This document shows positions 42,776-54,641 of a DNA stretch of 64,000 bases, piece after piece. The position numbers were made by a program, and so were the translations under genes. Location of the stretch: NCBI RefSeq assembly GCF_019798055.1, contig NZ_JAHOPH010000002.1:1-64000 (forward strand), read 5' to 3'. This DNA comes from Salsipaludibacter albus (GTDB lineage Bacteria > Actinomycetota > Nitriliruptoria > Nitriliruptorales > Nitriliruptoraceae). The first letter of the stretch is position 1, and every line of letters starts with the position of its first letter. The notes beneath the pieces are model-generated. The model saw nothing but the letters and a program-made list of their open reading frames with translations, was not told where the DNA came from and ran no database searches.

Positions 42776-43582
42776 ATGGCACGGGTCGCGGTGGTCACGG
42801 GAGCGTCGAGCGGCATCGGCGAGGCCACGGCCCGGCGCCTGGCCGCCGACGGCTGGGACCTGGTGCTGGTGGCCCGCCGGCGGGACCGGCTGGAGGCGCT
42901 GGCCACCGAGCTGGGTGGTGCCACCGTGGTCGCGGTGGACCTGACCGACCCAGAGGCACCGGCCAGGGTGCGCTCGGCGGTCGAGGTGCGCCACGACGGT
43001 GTCGTGGACCTTCTGGTCAACAACGCCGGTGCGAGGTTCCCGGGCACGTTCGCCGACACCGGCCCCGAGGGGATCCGCCAGCACCTGGCGCTCAACCTCG
43101 ACGCAGTCGTGGCGATGGTGGCGGCGCTCCTGCCGGCACTGCGTCGCAGCGGGGGCGCGATCGTGACGGTCGCGTCGGTCTCCAGCTTCATCTCCCGCGC
43201 GGGTGCGATCGGCTACTCCACGGCCAAGGCCGCCGTTCGTGCCTTCTCGGACGGGCTCGCGCTCGAGGAGACCGACGTGCACGTCGGCCTGGTGGTGCCC
43301 GGGTTCGTCGCGACCGAGGGGTTCCCCCAGACCGAGCTGGTGGAGAACCCGCGCACGCGCTGGGCCGTGTCGACGCCGGACGCCGTCGCCGAGGCGGTCC
43401 TGCAGGCCGGGCCCGGCGGGGCCGGGCAGGTGCACGTGCCCCGTGCCTGGGCGATCGCGACGGCGACGAGGTCGATCGCCCCGCGGTTGATCCCGGCCGT
43501 GGTCCGGATGCTGGGCGCCAACGTCAACCCCGAGGTCCGGTCGGTCGCCGACCGTGAGGTGGACGCGCCCGAACGGACCTGA
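42776..43582 (+). CDS. Short-chain dehydrogenase/reductase
   Basis: 268 residues. Cofactor loop TGASSGIGEATARRL, NNAG, catalytic Ser in ASVSSF and YSTAK (Tyr, Lys). Basic residues after the second strand (ARRRDRL) suggest NADP(H). GAGGAGG upstream of ATG 42776 and a TATCGT box at 42744-42749 support its own promoter. The C-terminal extension (RSIAPRLIPAVVRMLG) may contact a membrane. Substrate unknown. Convergent with the next gene, 1 bp apart. Confidence 0.88.
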   Translation: MARVAVVTGASSGIGEATARRLAADGWDLVLVARRRDRLEALATELGGATVVAVDLTDPEAPARVRSAVEVRHDGVVDLLVNNAGARFPGTFADTGPEGIRQHLALNLDAVVAMVAALLPALRRSGGAIVTVASVSSFISRAGAIGYSTAKAAVRAFSDGLALEETDVHVGLVVPGFVATEGFPQTELVENPRTRWAVSTPDAVAEAVLQAGPGGAGQVHVPRAWAIATATRSIAPRLIPAVVRMLGANVNPEVRSVADREVDAPERT

Positions 43583-43583
43583 G

Positions 43584-44429
43584 TCAGTCCTCGGGCCCGT
43601 GGTAGCGCGGGCAGTCGTCGTCCTCGGAGGGGGAGGCCTCGTCGCCCTCTGCCTGCTGGCAGGCGCGCCCGGCGTCCGGGTCGTCGTCGCGGGAGCTCGA
43701 GGCCGCGGCCGGGCCGTCGTCGCAGCCCCGGTCCTCGTCCTTGGGTCCGGCGTGGTCGGGTGGTCCGGCGTGGTCCGGCGGTCCGGGTCCGTCGCGGTCC
43801 TTGTCCTTGGGCCCGGCATGCTCCGGTGGCCCCGCGTGGTCCGGCGGCCCGCAGCGTTCGCCCGCCTCGCCCGCCTCGTCGTCGCAGCCCCGGTCCTTGT
43901 CCTTGGGTCCCGCGTGGTCGGGTGGGCCGGCGTGGTCGGGCGGCCCGGGTCCGTCGCGGTCCTTGTCCTTGGGCCCGGCATGCTCCGGTGGCCCCGCGTG
44001 GTCCGGCGGCCCGCAGCGTTGGCCCGTGGCGTCGTCGCCCTCATCGGTCCCCGCCCGGGAATCCTCGCCCTGGTCCCCGGCGTCCTCGTCGTCGCAGTCA
44101 CGGTCCTTGTCCTTGGGACCGGCGTGGTCGGGTGGTCCGGGTCCGTCGCGGTCCTCGTCCTTCGGTCCGGCATGCGGCGGCGGTCCACAGGGCTCCTCGC
44201 GCGGGCTCGCGTCGTCCGTGGACTCGTCGGACGTCGCGGCGCTGGCCGTCGGGGCAGGGGTCGTCGTGGGACCCACGGTGGGGGAGGGCGTGACGTCGGT
44301 GTCGGCGCTGGCGGACGGCGTCGGCACGGGTGGCGTCGGGTCGCCCTCCTGGGCGCTGGCGATCCCCGCGAGCACGACGACGGCGGCCACGCCCGTGGCC
44401 GCGGCGACGCGAGCGGTCGACCAGGCCAT
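43584..44429 (-). CDS. Secreted proline-rich repeat protein
   Basis: 281 residues: signal peptide (VAAATGVAAVVVLAGIASA, cleavage before QEG), a Ser/Thr/Pro-rich linker (25-75), then repeats built on GPPDHAGPPEHAG and GPKDKDRDGPGPPDHAGP separated by CGPP, CDDE or CDD cysteines. At least six HAG units and three near-exact longer repeats are visible. The mature protein is highly charged (Lys/Asp/Glu) and hydrophilic. I recognise no family; repetitive His/Asp pairs could bind cations. Complementary-strand reading frames here lack a signal peptide and domain pattern. Confidence 0.65.
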   Translation of the reverse strand: MAWSTARVAAATGVAAVVVLAGIASAQEGDPTPPVPTPSASADTDVTPSPTVGPTTTPAPTASAATSDESTDDASPREEPCGPPPHAGPKDEDRDGPGPPDHAGPKDKDRDCDDEDAGDQGEDSRAGTDEGDDATGQRCGPPDHAGPPEHAGPKDKDRDGPGPPDHAGPPDHAGPKDKDRGCDDEAGEAGERCGPPDHAGPPEHAGPKDKDRDGPGPPDHAGPPDHAGPKDEDRGCDDGPAAASSSRDDDPDAGRACQQAEGDEASPSEDDDCPRYHGPED

Positions 44430-44543
44430 GGATCCCCCGGGTGGTCTTGACCGGTGCCGGTTGCACCGCTGACGACCCTACCCCAGCCCGGGTGGCCTCC
44501 GGCAGGGACCGGCGTCCCGCCGCGACCCCCCGGCGAGGGCCGC

Positions 44544-45296
44544 CTACTGCGCGGTGTAGCCGCCGTCGACCAGGTGGTAGGACCCGGTCACGAACGATGC
44601 CGCGTCGGAGGCGAGGAACGCGACGAACTGGGCGACCTCGTCGGCCTCGCCCAGCCGACCGATCGGGTGCATGCCCGCGAGCTGGTCCAGCACCTCCTGC
44701 TCGAGGTTGGCCTCCAGCAGGGGCGTGTTGATGAACGCCGGGCCGATCGAGTTGACCCGGATCCCGTCGGCCGCGTGCTCGAGGGCCGCCGACTTGGTCA
44801 GGCCGACCACGCCGTGCTTGGCCGCCACGTAGGCGGGAGAGGTGGCGAACGCGACCGAACCCAGGATGGAGGCGATGTTGACGATGCTGCCCCCGCCGCG
44901 CTCCCGCATCGCGGGGATCTCGTGGCGCATCCCCAGGAACACCCCGGTGAGGTTGACGTCGATCACCTGCTGCCAGCTGTCGATCGGGTACTCGCCGGTC
45001 GGCGCCTGGGCGCCACCGATCCCGGCGTTGTTGACCGCGATGTCGAGGCCACCGAACGCGTCGACGGCTGCGGCGACCATCGCCTCGTTGGCCTCGGGCG
45101 ACGACACGTCGGCGGCGAAGAAGCGTGCGGCGTCGCCCAGGTCGTCGGCGACCCGGGACCCGCCGTCCTCGTCCAGGTCGACCACCAGCACCTGTGCACC
45201 GCCCTCGGCCAGGCGTCGCGCGCACGCCTCCCCGATGCCACTGCCGGCGCCCGTCACCAGGGCGACCTTGCCGTCGAAGTCGAGGTGGTGCGTCAT
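44544..45296 (-). CDS. Short-chain dehydrogenase/reductase (classical)
   Basis: 250 residues with TGAGSGIGEACARRL, the NAD-preferring acidic VVDLDEDGG after strand 2, NNAGIGG, catalytic YVAAKHGVVGLTKSAALE and the C-terminal GSYHLVDGGYTAQ. Resembles 3-oxoacyl-ACP/ cyclohexanol-type dehydrogenases; substrate unknown. CAGGAGGT before ATG 45296, and a TACGGT -10 (minus strand, 45342-45347) about 45 bp upstream, mark a separate unit. Confidence 0.88.
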   Translation of the reverse strand: MTHHLDFDGKVALVTGAGSGIGEACARRLAEGGAQVLVVDLDEDGGSRVADDLGDAARFFAADVSSPEANEAMVAAAVDAFGGLDIAVNNAGIGGAQAPTGEYPIDSWQQVIDVNLTGVFLGMRHEIPAMRERGGGSIVNIASILGSVAFATSPAYVAAKHGVVGLTKSAALEHAADGIRVNSIGPAFINTPLLEANLEQEVLDQLAGMHPIGRLGEADEVAQFVAFLASDAASFVTGSYHLVDGGYTAQ

Positions 45297-45434
45297 CGTG
45301 GACCTCCTGGTCGTCGTGGGGCCGGTCCCGACCCTGCCCCGACCGTAGGACCCCCACGCATGCCCCGACCCGTCTGGACGACCGTCCCCCACCGGGCCGA
45401 ACGTCCCGATCCACGCGTCGGCGGCGACGTCACC

Positions 45435-46796
45435 TCACGACACCCAGATCGTCTTGGCGTTGGTGAACGCCTTGGCGCCGTACTCGCCCAGTTCGCGGCC
45501 GTAGCCGGAGTCCTTGACACCACCGAAGGGGACCCGGGGGTCGGACTTCACGAGCTCGTTGACGAACACGGCTCCCGACTCGACCTGCGCGGCCACCTCC
45601 TGGGCGTGCTCGACGTCGGTGCTGAAGATGGCGGCGCCCAGGCCGAAGCGCGAGGCGTTCGCCAGGGCGACCGCGTCCTGTTCATCGGCCGCCGGGAGGA
45701 CCGCGGCGAGCGGGCCGAACGTCTCCTCCCAGCCGGCGGCGTGGCGCATGTCGACGTCGGTCAGCAGCGTGACGTCGTGGAACCAGCCGGGCCGGTCCTG
45801 CACCTCGCCACCCAGGACGAGTCGCGCCCCGTCGTCGACCGAGCGTCGGACCTGGTCCTGGAGGTCGTCGCGCAGGTCCTCGCGGGCGAGCGGCCCGACG
45901 TCGGTGTCGTCCTCCATCGGGTCGCCCACCGTCGCCTCGGCCAACTGTGCCCGGAACGCCTCGGTGAACGGCTCCAGGGCGTCCCCGACCACGATGAAGC
46001 GCTTCGCGGCGATGCACGACTGGCCGTTGTTGATCAGCCGCGAGCTCGCGGCGACCTCGGCGGCGTGGTCGATGTCGGCGTCGGGCAGGACGATGAACGG
46101 GTCGGACCCACCGAGTTCCAGCACGGTCGGCGTGAGGTGGGCCCCGGCCTGCTCGGCGACGGCCCGCCCGGCCGGCTCGGACCCGGTCAGGGTGACGCCG
46201 CGGATCCGCTGGTCGGCGATGATGTCGTCGATGGGGTCCGACCCGATCAGCAGCGTGGTGAACACGCCGTCGGGCGCACCGGCCGCGGTCAGCACCTCCT
46301 CGATCGCCATGGCGCAGCCCGGCACGTTGGAGGCGTGCTTGAGCAGCATCGTGTTGCCGGCCGCCAGCGCCGGGGCGAGCGCGCGGAAGGCCTGCCAGAA
46401 CGGGAAGTTCCACGGCATGATCGCCAGGATCGGCCCCAGCGGGTCGAACCGGACGTAGCTGCGGGCGGCGTCGGTCTCGATGACGTCGTGGGCCAGGTAG
46501 CCCGCGGCGTGCTCGGCGTAGTGGCGACAGGCCCAGGCACACTTGTCGACCTCGGAGCCGGCCGCCGCCAGGGTCTTGCCCATCTCGGTGACCATCAGCT
46601 CGGCGAGCTCGTCGCGCCGCCGGTCCAGCTCGTCGGCCGCGGCAGCGAGCACCTCGGTGCGACGCGCCAGGCCCGCCGAACGCCAGTCCCCGAAGGCGTC
46701 CCAACTGCGCGCCAGTGCCGTCGTGACCTGGTCGGCGTCGTGGGTCTCCCAGGTCGCGACCTGCTGGCCGGTCGTGGGGTTGATGGTCGTGAGCAT
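45435..46796 (-). CDS. gabD: NAD(P)-dependent succinate-semialdehyde dehydrogenase-like aldehyde dehydrogenase
   Basis: 453 residues. Typical of the small GabD (YneI/Sad) subgroup: INPTTGQQVATW start, MPWNFPFWQAFRALAPALAAGN, LTGSEPAGRAVAEQAG, ELGGSDPFIVLPDADID with the general-base Glu, and NNGQSCIAAKRF with the catalytic cysteine. Oxidises a short semialdehyde; the exact substrate is not readable. GGAGG before ATG 46796 and a TACGGT -10 (minus strand, 46830-46835). Divergent from bioY. Confidence 0.88.
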   Translation of the reverse strand: MLTTINPTTGQQVATWETHDADQVTTALARSWDAFGDWRSAGLARRTEVLAAAADELDRRRDELAELMVTEMGKTLAAAGSEVDKCAWACRHYAEHAAGYLAHDVIETDAARSYVRFDPLGPILAIMPWNFPFWQAFRALAPALAAGNTMLLKHASNVPGCAMAIEEVLTAAGAPDGVFTTLLIGSDPIDDIIADQRIRGVTLTGSEPAGRAVAEQAGAHLTPTVLELGGSDPFIVLPDADIDHAAEVAASSRLINNGQSCIAAKRFIVVGDALEPFTEAFRAQLAEATVGDPMEDDTDVGPLAREDLRDDLQDQVRRSVDDGARLVLGGEVQDRPGWFHDVTLLTDVDMRHAAGWEETFGPLAAVLPAADEQDAVALANASRFGLGAAIFSTDVEHAQEVAAQVESGAVFVNELVKSDPRVPFGGVKDSGYGRELGEYGAKAFTNAKTIWVS

Positions 46797-46886
46797 CGTG
46801 TGGCCTCCAGTGGGGCAGCCGTCGTTTCGACCGTAACCCGCCGGTCGTGGCGGAGGCCGGCCGATCCACCACCCCCGACCCCCGCA

Positions 46887-46938
46887 CGTCGAGTGTGCGG
46901 CCCGGGGCCACCGGCGGCCTCGATCCGCACACTCGACG
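46887..46938. repeat. 14-bp perfect inverted repeat between gabD and bioY
   Basis: CGTCGAGTGTGCGG (46887-46900) and CCGCACACTCGACG (46925-46938) are exact reverse complements around a 24-nt GC-rich loop. It could fold as a hairpin or be bound as two half-sites, 38 bp apart centre to centre. It lies between the divergent gabD and bioY promoters, where a terminator is not expected, so a regulatory role is more likely. Confidence 0.7.
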
Positions 46939-47024
46939 AGCAGCGGGGGCGGGCAGGTCGTGGTGGCTAGGGTGTGGTCCGGTGCCTGCCGAGGTGGCAG
47001 GACGGTTCGCACGAAGGATCCTCG

Positions 47025-47621
47025 ATGTCGGCAGTCTCGTCCGTCGCTCCCGCACGACCACTCGCACTGGCGATCACGCCCGATCGCACCTGGGTCAAGG
47101 TCGCCCTGGTCGTCGGTGGAGCCGTCGTCACGGCGCTGACCGCCCAGTGGGAGATCCCGCTGTGGCCGGTGCCGATCAGCGCCCAGACCCTGTCGGTCCT
47201 GGTCGTGGGCGCGAGCCTGGGCGCGACCCTGGGGGGCCTGTCGATGCTGACCTACCTCGGGATGGGTGCCGTCGGGCTGCCGGTGTTCTCCGGTGGCGCG
47301 GGCGGCGCCGACCACCTGGTGGGTCCCACCATCGGCTACCTGGTCGGGTTCGTCCTGGCCGCCGCCCTGATGGGCTGGATGGCCGAGCGAGGCGGGGATC
47401 GCACCGCCCGCAAGGCTGCCGTGACCTTCGGCATCGGCACGGTGGTGATCCTGGCCCTGGGGGTCGTCGGGCTGATGGTCACCCTCGGCTACGACCTGCC
47501 GGAGGCGATGGCGGTCGGCGTCTACCCGTTCCTGCCGGGAGCGGTCCTGAAGGGCGCGATGGCCACCCTGCTGATCCCGATGGCGTGGCGCTGGTCCGAG
47601 CGTCGTGGCCTGACCGACTGA
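47025..47621 (+). CDS. bioY: Biotin transporter S component BioY
   Basis: 198 residues, six membrane helices. Signature WPVPISAQTLSVLVVGASLG, LTYLGMGAVGLPVFSGG and PTIGYLVGFVLAA identify BioY, which captures biotin alone or with an ECF energy module; no ecfA or ecfT is nearby. GAAGGA before ATG 47025 and TAGGGT at 46968-46973 as a likely -10 box. Stop is 18 bp from the convergent racemase gene. Confidence 0.94.
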   Translation: MSAVSSVAPARPLALAITPDRTWVKVALVVGGAVVTALTAQWEIPLWPVPISAQTLSVLVVGASLGATLGGLSMLTYLGMGAVGLPVFSGGAGGADHLVGPTIGYLVGFVLAAALMGWMAERGGDRTARKAAVTFGIGTVVILALGVVGLMVTLGYDLPEAMAVGVYPFLPGAVLKGAMATLLIPMAWRWSERRGLTD

Positions 47622-47639
47622 GCCGATCCGGCCGGGTCG

Positions 47640-48785
47640 TCACGCCGTCGCCGGGTGCACGTCCCGGCGGTCGACGGTCAGGGCCTCGAGGCGTTCGGGC
47701 AGGGGCTCGACACCCAGGCCGGGGCCGGCCGGCACGCGGATGTGGCCGTCCTCCAGGACGAAGGGCTCGGTGACGTCCTCGCGGTAGAACCGTGACGACG
47801 CGGAGACGTCGCCGGGCAGCGTGAACCCGTCCATCGCGGCCAGGGCGGCGTTGGCGGCCCGGCCCAGCCCGGTCTCGAGCATCCCGCCGACCCAGGCGAC
47901 CACCCCACGCTCACGGCACCGGTCGTGGATCGCCCTGGCCTGCAGGTAGCCCCCGACCCGGCCCGGCTTGACGTTGATGATGCTGGCGGCACCCATGTCC
48001 AGGGCGGCGTCGGTGTCGGCCACCGACTCGATCGACTCGTCGAGGCAGATCGGGGTGGCCAACCGTGGGGCCAGCAGGGAGTGTTGCCACAGGTCGTCGT
48101 TGGCCAGTGGCTGCTCGACCAGCAGCAGGTCGAATTCGTCCAGCTCGGCGAGGTGGTCGGCGTCGGCCAGCGTGTAGGCCGCGTTGGCGTCGACCTGCAG
48201 GGGCACGTCGCCGTACGCCTCCCGGACCGCGCGGACCAGTTCGACGTCGTGGCCCGGCTTGATCTTGAGCTTGATCCGGACGTAGCCCTGGTCGAGGTAG
48301 TCGCCGACGGTGTCGACCATGTCACCGATCGTGTCGTGCAGCCCGACCGAGACGCCCGACGGGACCCGGTCCCGGGTCGCGCCCAGTGCCCGGGCGAGGG
48401 ACTGGTCGCGGGCACGCAGCTCCGCGTCGAGCAGGGCCATCTCCAGGGCGGCCTTGGCCATGTGGTGGCCGACGATGGGGCGCAGGACCGCGTGGACGGC
48501 GTCGGCGGACAAAGCCTCGTCGCCGGCGGCGACCACCATCGGCACCAGGTACGTCGCCAGCACGTGGCTCGCCCCGGCGACGGTCTCGGACGAGTACAGC
48601 GGGTGCTCGCCGGCCACGCACTCGCCCCACCCGACGACGTCGACCGGCTGGCCGCCGGGCCCCGCGGCGGTGGCCTCGACCCGCACCAGCAGGGCGAGCC
48701 GGGTCTCCTGGGTGCCGAACGAGGTGGTGAACGGGGCCACCAGGGGGAGCCGGAGCCGGACGAGCTCGACACGGTGCAGCTGCAT
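47640..48785 (-). CDS. N-succinylamino-acid racemase/o-succinylbenzoate synthase family (enolase superfamily)
   Basis: 381 residues. The acid/base lysines Lys172 and Lys174 (IKLKIKPG) and Lys273 (NVKPGRVGG), and metal ligands Asp199 (QVDAN), Glu224 (VEQP) and Asp249 (LDES), match the NSAR/OSBS group. Because it is preceded in the same operon by a GNAT and an M20 hydrolase, and there are no other men genes, it is read as the N-succinylamino-acid racemase that inverts the alpha carbon of N-succinyl-D-amino acids. Menaquinone synthesis (MenC) is the alternative. Confidence 0.85.
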   Translation of the reverse strand: MQLHRVELVRLRLPLVAPFTTSFGTQETRLALLVRVEATAAGPGGQPVDVVGWGECVAGEHPLYSSETVAGASHVLATYLVPMVVAAGDEALSADAVHAVLRPIVGHHMAKAALEMALLDAELRARDQSLARALGATRDRVPSGVSVGLHDTIGDMVDTVGDYLDQGYVRIKLKIKPGHDVELVRAVREAYGDVPLQVDANAAYTLADADHLAELDEFDLLLVEQPLANDDLWQHSLLAPRLATPICLDESIESVADTDAALDMGAASIINVKPGRVGGYLQARAIHDRCRERGVVAWVGGMLETGLGRAANAALAAMDGFTLPGDVSASSRFYREDVTEPFVLEDGHIRVPAGPGLGVEPLPERLEALTVDRRDVHPATA

Positions 48786-48806
48786 GGGTCCCTCGGGGTC
48801 GATGGG

Positions 48807-49642
48807 TCAGGCGGGGTCGGACGGCGACGCGGTCACGGGGTCACCCGGGACCAACAGGTAGTGCCGGTCACGCGTGAAGCCCGCCAAGCGCCAGCCGCCG
48901 GGTCGGTCCGGGCCACCCAGGCGGTCGGCCATGGCGTCGCGGACGGCGTGGCGCCAGCGTGCCGCGAGGTCCGGGTCACGGCGGCGGAGGTCCTCGACGT
49001 CGGCGGGCAGTGCCACGGCCACCACGTCGTCGGGTCCCGGGGTGGCCCCGGTCGACCGCGGCCGGTCCCCGTCGTCGTGGAGCACGACGACCGGCTCGGC
49101 GTCGGCGGTCGCCGGGACGGCAGGCGCGGGCTCGAACTCGTCGGACCACGTCGAGACGTCCCATGCCACGTGGAGCCGGTCGCTGCCCTGGCCCCGGTTG
49201 ACCGCGTCGGGCATGTCGCCGTAGAAGTCGACCAGGTACTCGGTCACGGTGACCCCGAGCCGGGAGAGGTTGAACCACGCGTTGCGCGCCACCAACGGGT
49301 CGTAGGTCCACGTGACCACGTCGATGCCGTGGTCGGTGCACCACCTGGCCTGGTGGGCCTTCAGCGCCCGGCCGACCCCGTGACCGGCCGCGTCGGCGAG
49401 CACGCCGGTGATGTGGGAGTGCAGGACCGGCGATCCCGGGTGCGCCAGGAAGCCCATGCTGGCGCCCACCAGCCGGTCGCCGAGCCACGCGCCCGCCGCG
49501 TAGTTGCCGGCATGGACGTTGGCGCGCAGCAACGAGGCCTGCACCGGCCACGCCGTGCCTCCCCAGACGGTCCGCCACAGGTCGGCGGCCGCGTACAGGT
49601 CGTCCATGTCGTGGACGAGGTCGATCCGCGGCTCGGTCACGG

Positions 49643-49646
<4 letters not shown>
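48807..49646 (-). CDS. GNAT-type N-acyltransferase (probable D-amino acid N-succinyltransferase)
   Basis: 279 residues. GNAT elements include AGAWLGDRLVGASMGFLAHP, GHGVGRALKAHQARWCTDHG and VVTWTYDPLVARNAWFNLSRLG; the last motif, with a WT(Y/F)DPL core, characterises a subgroup found beside N-acyl amino acid racemases. In the pathway known from Geobacillus kaustophilus the GNAT succinylates D-amino acids with succinyl-CoA. GTG 49646 overlaps the M20 gene stop by 4 bp; the 21-bp gap to the racemase gene keeps them in one operon. Confidence 0.78.
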
Positions 49647-53220
<3,574 letters not shown>

Positions 53221-53221
53221 C

Positions 53222-53671
53222 GTGGCGTCGTCGGCCCACGATCCGGGCGGTGCGCCCCCGTCGCGGGACGACTACGTCCACCACCGGGTGCTCGACACGC
53301 GGTGGCGTGACAACGACGTCTACGGCCACGTCAACAACGTCGTGTACTACTCGTGGTTCGACACGGTCGTCAACGACTGGATGATCGACCACGGCCTGGA
53401 CATCCACGGCGACGTCGTGGGCTTCGTCGTCTCGTCGGGCTGTGACTACTACGCCCCCGTGGCGTTCCCGGACCCGGTCGAGCTGGGCCTGCGGGTGGGC
53501 CGACTGGGCCGGTCCTCGGTGGTGTGGGAGCTGGGCGTGTTCGCGGCTGACCGCATCGAGCCGGTTGCGACCGGTCGGTTCGTGCACGTGTTCGTCGACC
53601 GGTCCACCGGCAAGCCGGTCCCCGTCCCCCATCCGCTGCGGCCGGGCATCGAGGGGCTCGTCGCTGACTGA
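53222..53671 (+). CDS. Acyl-CoA thioesterase (4HBT hot-dog fold)
   Basis: 149 residues. WRDNDVYGHVNNVVYYSWFD carries the 4-hydroxybenzoyl-CoA thioesterase signature, including the catalytic Asp and HVNN; the family hydrolyses short to medium acyl-CoAs. GTG 53222 starts 1 bp after the gyrB stop, so it is read from the gyrB transcript. No functional link to gyrase is implied. Confidence 0.88.
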   Translation: MASSAHDPGGAPPSRDDYVHHRVLDTRWRDNDVYGHVNNVVYYSWFDTVVNDWMIDHGLDIHGDVVGFVVSSGCDYYAPVAFPDPVELGLRVGRLGRSSVVWELGVFAADRIEPVATGRFVHVFVDRSTGKPVPVPHPLRPGIEGLVAD

Positions 53672-53698
53672 GCGACCGCCCCTGGAGCCGATCGGACC

Positions 53699-54163
53699 TC
53701 AGTCGGTCGCGTGGCCCGGGTCAAGCGCGGCCAGGACCATCGTCGCGGCCTCGACGAGCGCGCTCCGTTCCTGCACGACTCGCCCATCGCCCAGTTGCAC
53801 GATCGGCCGCGTCAGCACGCCGAGGGTGGCGCTGGCCGCGACGTCGTCGTGGGACACCAGTCGGCGCCACCGGTGCTGGAGTTGCTCGACCCGTGGGCCG
53901 ACGCCGGGTGCATGTCGGACGGCGAGGTCGAGGTTCGCGAGCCGGATCGGTCCCTGCCACCGCATCGCCGTGTCGAGGTAGGCCGTCAGGACGACCTCCG
54001 CGTCCGCTCGAGAGCGCTCGAGCAGGTCGACGAGTCGTTCGGCCTCGTCCAACCAGTCCTCGAGGTCCTGCGGCGTGCACTTGGCGTGGAGACGGTCGAG
54101 CTGCTCACCTGTTCGTACGGCACCGGCGTGGCCCAGGCGTACCTGGAGCGGCATCCCGGCCAC
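53699..54163 (-). CDS. Hypothetical protein, possibly 5'-truncated
   Basis: A minus-strand frame of up to 154 codons (ATG 54163). Codons 53699 to about 54090 have strong third-position GC and a protein-like composition (ERLVDLLERSRADAEVVLTA, VEQLQHRWRRLV), suggesting a real coding sequence; the first 25 codons overlap the alpha/beta hydrolase remnant on the other strand. No recognisable family. It may be the C-terminal part of a gene whose start was lost in the rearrangement that also broke the hydrolase. Confidence 0.4.
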   Translation of the reverse strand: MAGMPLQVRLGHAGAVRTGEQLDRLHAKCTPQDLEDWLDEAERLVDLLERSRADAEVVLTAYLDTAMRWQGPIRLANLDLAVRHAPGVGPRVEQLQHRWRRLVSHDDVAASATLGVLTRPIVQLGDGRVVQERSALVEAATMVLAALDPGHATD

Positions 54164-54639
54164 GTGCGCCGGGCCGTCCTCGACGGACCGGTTGGGCTCG
54201 ACGTACCGTGGTCGGACCGCACCCGGGCGGTGCGGAACGCGGTGAGGGAGTCGCTGGACGCGCTGGCCGACTCCTGCCGGGACGCCTGCGACCGGGAGCT
54301 CGCGGCGACGCTGGAATCCGGGTACGAGGCGGTTCGCTCGCGCCTGCTCGATGCTCCGGCGCGGGTGGGCAGCGGGGACCTGGTGCCCGGCAGGACGTGC
54401 GCGTGCTCGGATCGAGCGCGGACGTGGTCACGCCGGCCGCACTCGCGGACGCCTCCAAGACATTGCGGGCCATGGCCGACCGATGCACGGTGGGCAGGCC
54501 ACGGCACACTGGCTTCAACGACTCCGATGTCGCCATCGTGGTCGAGGAGTTCTTGGTGGACGGTGTGCTCCCGACCCCGTCGTCGGCCTGTGTCCAACTG
54601 CAGCGGTCCGAGGACCCGGCTGCCTCGGGGAGCGGGTGA
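54045..54639 (+). pseudogene. Decayed alpha/beta hydrolase (TAP/proline iminopeptidase-like)
   Basis: The first frame (about 54045-54385) reads VLRRALGVETVELLTCSYGT followed by GVAQAYLERHPGHVRRAVLD, the nucleophile elbow (GxSYGT-type, here CSYGT) and core of an alpha/beta hydrolase. The frame then shifts by one and continues from about 54385 with VLGSSADVVTPAALADASKT and VEEFLVDGVLP, matching the family's C-terminal Asp-bearing strand. The N-terminal half and the middle are missing. I infer a deletion plus frameshift. Confidence 0.6.
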
Positions 54640-54641
54640 GG

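Noticed and set aside
43554-44450. Long plus-strand frame opposite the secreted repeat gene
   Set aside because: It is Val/Arg/Gly-rich with no signal peptide or domain, while the minus frame has a clean signal peptide and regular repeats.
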